From: Kribbella monticola
Lineage (GTDB): Bacteria; Actinomycetota; Actinomycetes; Propionibacteriales; Kribbellaceae
Direction: 5' to 3'
Assembly (NCBI RefSeq): GCF_003261635.1
Contig: NZ_QFXK01000039.1
Location: 1-64,000, forward strand
Length of the DNA: 64,000 nt
Part shown: one piece after another, positions 60,719 through 64,000 of the stretch
Numbering within the stretch: position 1 is the first letter of the stretch
How the letters are laid out: each line of letters opens with the position of its first letter
Program-made: the position numbers and the translations under genes
Notes under the pieces: generated by a model
The model's database searches: none
The model's input: only the letters and a program-made list of their open reading frames with translations
What the model was told of the DNA's origin: nothing

Positions 60719-62116
60719 CTAGAAGAAGACGCTGCGGCGTTGCATGAGGAGCGAGTAGAGGGTCTGCTGGATTGTCTCGCGGACCTGGTCGGTGACGTTG
60801 AAGACCAGCATCGGGTCGTCGGCGGCGCCATCGGGGAACTCGTCGGTGCGGATCGGCTCGCCGAACTCGACCAGCCACTTCGACGGCAACGGGATCAGGC
60901 CGAGCGGACCGAGGAGTGGGAAGAACGGCGTGACCGGGATGTACGGCACGCCGACCAGCCGGGCGAGCGACGCCATGTTCCCGACCAGCGGATAGATCTC
61001 CTCCGCGCCGACGATCGAGCACGGCACGATCGGTACGCCGGTACGCATCGCGGCGCTGACGAATCCGCCCCGGCCGAACCGCTGCAGCTTGTACCGCTCG
61101 CTGAACGGTTTGCCGAGTCCCTTGAATCCTTCCGGCCAGACGCCGACCAGATTCCCCTGCCGCAGCAGGCGCTCGGCGTCGTCGTTGTTGGCCAGCGTCG
61201 CGCCACCCTTGCGGGACAGCTCGCCGACGAACGGCGTCTTGAACACCAGGTCGGCGGCCAGTGTCCGCAGCGGGCGCTTCGCATGATCCGCCACGACCAG
61301 CTGGGTGATCAGGCCGTCCAGCGGCATCGTGCCGGAGTGGTTCGCCACGATCAGCGCGCTGCCGGTGTCCGGGATGTTCTCGATCCCGCGCACCTCGACC
61401 CGGAACCACTTCTCCGCGAGCGGCCGCAGGAACGGCAGCAGCACCTGATCGGTCAGATCCTCGTCATAACCGAACTCGTCGACCTCGTAGTCACCGGTCA
61501 ACCGACGGCGCAGGAACGCCAAATACTCCGCGACCTTGCGCTCCCCATCCGCCCCCAGCGCATCCCGAACCAACCGCTCAAACCCAGCAAACTGCCCAGC
61601 AGCCGCGGCCACCGCCTGCTCCTCAACCGGCTCCTCGATCACCAGATCCGGCTCATCCCCACCCCGCCGCTCACCCCGCCGCCGGCCGCCCCGCCGCTCG
61701 TCAGCCTGCCGCACGTCCGTGCGTCGCTCGCTGCCCCGCCGCTCGTCGGCCGCCTGCTGCTCGTCGACGCGCCGCTCGTCAGCCTGCCGCACGTCCGTGC
61801 GTCGCTCGCTGCCCCGCCGCTCGTCGGCCGCCTGCTGCTCGTCGACGCGCCGCTCGTCAGCCTGCGGCACATCCGCGCGTCGCGCTTCGCCCCGCTGCGC
61901 GTTTCCCCGCCGCCCGCCGTCACGCCGCTCCTCGGCCAGCTGCTGGTCCGCGCGTCGCTCGTTCGGGCCTCGCCCGTCGGCGCGCTTGGTGTCCTTTGCT
62001 GGTCGGGCGCCGGCCCCCGCGAGGGCGCGCGCCGCGGACGAAGGCGTCGTACGGCGTCCGCTGCCACGCCCGGGGCGGCCGCCGGAGCCGATGGGGATGA
62101 CGTCGGCGTCAGCCAC
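60719..62116 (-). CDS. PlsC-type acyltransferase with repetitive N-terminus
   Basis: 465 residues. The C-terminal 270 residues are a phospholipid/glycerol acyltransferase domain: the H-x4-D motif is ALIVANHSGTMPLDGL, substrate motifs are NLVGVWPEGFKGLG and VPIVPCSIVGAEEIYPL, and IPVTPFFPLLGPLGLIPLPS follows. It should transfer an acyl chain to a lysophospholipid or related acceptor at the inner membrane. The N-terminal about 150 residues are Arg/Asp/Glu-rich and contain a 26-residue unit (RRTDVRQADERRVDEQQAAD and onward) repeated about 2.5 times; the tail is probably disordered. Overlaps the SDR gene by 8 nt. Confidence 0.9.
   Translation of the reverse strand: MADADVIPIGSGGRPGRGSGRRTTPSSAARALAGAGARPAKDTKRADGRGPNERRADQQLAEERRDGGRRGNAQRGEARRADVPQADERRVDEQQAADERRGSERRTDVRQADERRVDEQQAADERRGSERRTDVRQADERRGGRRRGERRGGDEPDLVIEEPVEEQAVAAAAGQFAGFERLVRDALGADGERKVAEYLAFLRRRLTGDYEVDEFGYDEDLTDQVLLPFLRPLAEKWFRVEVRGIENIPDTGSALIVANHSGTMPLDGLITQLVVADHAKRPLRTLAADLVFKTPFVGELSRKGGATLANNDDAERLLRQGNLVGVWPEGFKGLGKPFSERYKLQRFGRGGFVSAAMRTGVPIVPCSIVGAEEIYPLVGNMASLARLVGVPYIPVTPFFPLLGPLGLIPLPSKWLVEFGEPIRTDEFPDGAADDPMLVFNVTDQVRETIQQTLYSLLMQRRSVFF
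61701..61890. repeat. 78-bp in-frame tandem repeat in the acyltransferase gene
   Basis: Copies opening TCAGCCTGC begin at 61701, 61779 and 61857, an exact 78-bp period (26 codons), about 2.5 copies. It keeps the reading frame and encodes the charged N-terminal repeats of the acyltransferase. Confidence 0.9.
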
Positions 62117-63116
62117 GGAGTGCTCCGAGTCCTGCGGTCAGCAGCCGTGAGGCCGAGGTGACCGCGCCAGGTGGCAGCGACTTGCGGAAGTCGTCGAAGG
62201 CGGCCGCGGTCGTGTACTGCGGTTCGAAGCCGAACTCGGCCCGCATCCGGGTGGTGTCGACGGCGCGGCCGTAGGTCAGAAAGGTGATCTGGTCGGGCGA
62301 GAAGTCGGCGAGCCGGGCCCGGCGTACGACGGCGGCGGTGCCGGCCGCGGTGAACGAGGGCAACCGGAGTACGGGCCGGCCGAGTCGCCGGATCGCCTGG
62401 GAGAGGACGAGTACGCCGTCCCCGGCCAGGTTGAAGGTGCCGGGAAGGTCGTGGGTGGTGGCGTGGTGAATCGCTTCGACGCCGTCGCTCTCGTGCAGGA
62501 ACTGCAGGCGGGCGTCGTACCCGAAGACGGTCGGGACGACGGGCATTGCGAAGTACCGGGTGATGGGTGAGTCGGTCTGGGGGCCGATCCAGTTGGCCAT
62601 CCGCAGTGTGGTGACCGACACATCGGGGCGGCGCCGGGCGAACCCGCGCACATATCCCTCGACCTCGACCGCGTCCTTGCTCAGCCCGGTCTGATGGATC
62701 GCCCGGGGCGCCATCTCCTCGGTGAACATGGCGGGATCGCGCGGACCCGCGCCGTACACGGTGGTCGACGACTTGACCACGAGCTTGCGGACGCCGGGCG
62801 CCTTCTGGCACGCGGCGAGCAACTGCATGGTGCCGATGACGTTGATCTCCTTCATCGACGACCGGCCACCGGCGCTGCCAGGGGTCGCCACGACGCCCGT
62901 GTGGACGACCGTGTCGACGTCCTCACCGGCTATCACCTTGGCGATCACGGGGTTGCGGATGTCCGCGCGAACGAACCGGACCCGACCGAGCTCCGCGCGC
63001 GGCGGAACCACGTCGATGCCGATCACGGTTCCGATCGCCGGATCCGCGGCCAAGCGGCGGGCACAACGAGCACCGGCGTCCCGGGAGACGCCGGTAACCA
63101 TCACTACCTGTGCCAC
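62109..63116 (-). CDS. atypical extended SDR (NAD-dependent epimerase-like)
   Basis: 335-residue Rossmann protein. The nucleotide loop is VMVTGVSRDAGARCARRL, less canonical than TGxxGxxG, and VIGIDVVPP ends strand 2. The catalytic YxxxK appears as THxx-type IHQTGLSKDAVEVE: the Lys is kept while Thr takes the Tyr position. TVVHTGVVATPG and VVKSSTTVYG match extended SDRs. It may bind NAD(P) with altered or no catalysis. Probably co-transcribed with the acyltransferase (8-nt overlap), a pairing kept next to bldN in other actinobacteria. Confidence 0.85.
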   Translation of the reverse strand: MAQVVMVTGVSRDAGARCARRLAADPAIGTVIGIDVVPPRAELGRVRFVRADIRNPVIAKVIAGEDVDTVVHTGVVATPGSAGGRSSMKEINVIGTMQLLAACQKAPGVRKLVVKSSTTVYGAGPRDPAMFTEEMAPRAIHQTGLSKDAVEVEGYVRGFARRRPDVSVTTLRMANWIGPQTDSPITRYFAMPVVPTVFGYDARLQFLHESDGVEAIHHATTHDLPGTFNLAGDGVLVLSQAIRRLGRPVLRLPSFTAAGTAAVVRRARLADFSPDQITFLTYGRAVDTTRMRAEFGFEPQYTTAAAFDDFRKSLPPGAVTSASRLLTAGLGALRG

Positions 63117-63149
63117 GAGAACCCCCAGCCAGACAGCAACACCATCAAC

Positions 63150-63173
63150 GCCGCTCTGGTCAACCAGAGCGGC
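63150..63173 (-). terminator. hairpin after the small basic-protein gene
   Basis: GCCGCTCTGGT (63150-63160) and ACCAGAGCGGC (63163-63173) form a perfect 11-bp stem with a 2-nt nominal loop, 8 nt past the stop of the 33-residue gene on the minus strand. Confidence 0.7.
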
Positions 63174-63181
63174 GGGACCTG

Positions 63182-63283
63182 CTACTTGCCGAGCTTGCGG
63201 CGCTGCACCCGCGTCTTCTTCAACAGCTTGCGGTGCTTCTTCTTCGCCATCCGCTTACGGCGCTTCTTGATAACAGAACCCAC
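63182..63283 (-). CDS. 33-residue basic protein (bS22 / AURKAIP1-COX24 domain)
   Basis: The minus strand from GTG 63283 to TAG encodes a Lys/Arg-rich peptide beginning MGSVIKKRRKRMAKKKHRKL and ending RRKLGK. This is the conserved actinobacterial AURKAIP1/COX24-domain protein, identified as the small ribosomal protein bS22 in mycobacteria, found near the interface of the subunits. GGAAGG lies 6 nt before the GTG. A perfect hairpin follows the gene. It is too short for most gene finders but its composition and ribosome site make it firm. Confidence 0.9.
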   Translation of the reverse strand: MGSVIKKRRKRMAKKKHRKLLKKTRVQRRKLGK

Positions 63284-63458
63284 AGTGGACCTTCCAAACT
63301 TAAAGAGAGCGTCGGCAAAGCCTACCCGCAAGTCGCCACTCCGACCTAAGTGAGGTCTGGGAGCGGGGTCAACCTGGGACTGTCGGCGGGGCTGCCTAAG
63401 CTGCGAATCCGACGCAATTGGACCTGCAGTCTGTCATCCCGACCAGGAGGAACCGATC

Positions 63459-63941
63459 GTGGTGCGGCTTACGAGGTGGAGTGAGGACGATTTCTGGTTG
63501 TTGGAGGCTTGTAATACCGAGGAGATGACGGCGTTTCTCGGGGGGCCGGAGAGTGCGGAGAAGCTTAAGGACCGGCAGCGGCGGTATCTGGATGTGAGTA
63601 TGCCGGGGCGGATGTCGGTGATTGTGGTCGACGACGGGGAGAAGGCCGGGTCGATCGGGTACTGGGAGCACACCGAGGGCGGCGAGACGTTCTGGGAGAC
63701 CGGGTGGGCGATCCTGCCGGCGTACCAGGGCCGAGGGATCGCGACCGCGGCGATCGCCGAAGTGGCGAAGGCCGCGGCGGCCGAAGGGACGCATCCGAGC
63801 TTGCATGCCTATCCGGGTGTCGACAACGCCGCGTCGAACGCGTTATGCCGCAAAGCAGGTTTCACGTTGCTCGGCCCGCGTCAGTTCGAGTACCCGAAGG
63901 GTCACTGGATGACCTGCAACGACTGGTCCCTCGACCTCTAG
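63459..63941 (+). CDS. GNAT-family N-acetyltransferase
   Basis: 160-residue acetyltransferase. The acetyl-CoA pyrophosphate loop is AYQGRGIATAAIAEVAKAA (Q/R-x2-G-x-G/A), preceded by ETGWAILP and followed by NAASNALCRKAGFTLLG, the usual GNAT motif B. Substrate unknown. The GTG at 63459 has AGGAGG 8 nt upstream. The final codons DL and stop lie within the first unit of a short tandem array running off the window. Confidence 0.9.
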   Translation: MVRLTRWSEDDFWLLEACNTEEMTAFLGGPESAEKLKDRQRRYLDVSMPGRMSVIVVDDGEKAGSIGYWEHTEGGETFWETGWAILPAYQGRGIATAAIAEVAKAAAAEGTHPSLHAYPGVDNAASNALCRKAGFTLLGPRQFEYPKGHWMTCNDWSLDL

Positions 63942-64000
63942 GCGCGATGCTCCCAGGTGAGCTCTAGGCGAGATGCTCCCAGGTAGCTCTAGGCGTGATG
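63936..64000. repeat. 25-26 bp tandem array of the GNAT gene end, cut by window edge
   Basis: CTCTAGGCG-GATGCTCCCAGGT units begin at 63936, 63962 and 63987; the third is truncated at 64000. The first CTCTAG is the last Leu codon and stop of the GNAT gene. Copies differ at one base after GGCG and by one base in length. Confidence 0.85.

Noticed and set aside
1..64000. Mobile elements, phage genes, tRNA or rRNA genes
   Set aside because: No transposase, integrase, phage structural gene, cloverleaf-like segment or rRNA sequence was recognised on either strand by eye.

Overview
The window is a high-GC actinobacterial chromosome segment. It has strongly G/C-biased third codon positions, GTG and TTG starts behind GGAGG-type ribosome sites, an F420-type LLM oxidoreductase, Rex-hemA-hemC-hemD(cobA)-hemB synteny, a BldN-like sigma factor with a DUF5667 partner, and many secreted proteases and carbohydrate enzymes. 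This fits a soil actinomycete, most like Nocardioidaceae/Kribbella; that genus-level guess is inference and not proven here. No rRNA, tRNA, CRISPR array, transposase, integrase or phage gene was recognised.

Layout. 0.4-2.7 kb: a DHA2-family drug exporter and its TetR regulator with a perfect operator palindrome. 2.9-9.1 kb: a minus-strand cytochrome c maturation and heme operon (hemL, histidine phosphatase, ResA-like thioredoxin, CcdA, ResB, CcsB, DUF4229). 9.3-24 kb: secreted lytic transglycosylase, a large subtilisin, an LLM oxidoreductase, a DJ-1/GlxA divergent pair, a phosphotransferase-like protein, a 2H-phosphoesterase-like protein, a secreted propeller, a second secreted serine protease and an S51 peptidase. 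24-36 kb: a secreted GH3 glycosidase, an MMPL exporter, an isochorismatase/GlxA pair, a secreted aldose epimerase, a P450, a xi-class GST and a PEP-mutase/isocitrate-lyase family enzyme. 36.9-39.9 kb: a membrane protein and an APH-type kinase. 39.9-47.2 kb: a carbohydrate uptake and metabolism locus (two ABC permeases, binding lipoprotein, Gfo/Idh/MocA dehydrogenase, DUF6807 protein and a divergent toroid-type enzyme) with operator-like palindromes between the arms. 47.2-50.8 kb: RibD-like reductase, DinB/pentapeptide protein, esterase with divergent TetR, EVE-domain protein. 50.8-56.6 kb: rex-hemA-hemC-hemD-hemB. 56.6-63.9 kb: glutaredoxin, acyl-CoA ligase, BldN-like sigma factor and partner, PlsC acyltransferase, atypical SDR, a 33-residue basic protein (bS22/COX24 type) and a GNAT acetyltransferase.

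How it fits together. The two ends hold the two halves of a heme and cytochrome c gene set that in other actinobacteria lies close together. About 41 kb of accessory genes (secreted hydrolases, transporters, regulators) sit between them.

The most unusual signal is not a gene. Three unrelated genes (LLM oxidoreductase, S51 peptidase, GNAT) have their own 3' end, stop codon included, tandemly repeated into the downstream flank: about 60 bp x7, 17 bp x5, and 25-26 bp x2.5 running off the window. Three other genes have different tandem repeats directly after their 3' ends. One of these repeat types occurs at two distant places (27-397 and 36767-36842), each time just beyond a terminator hairpin.
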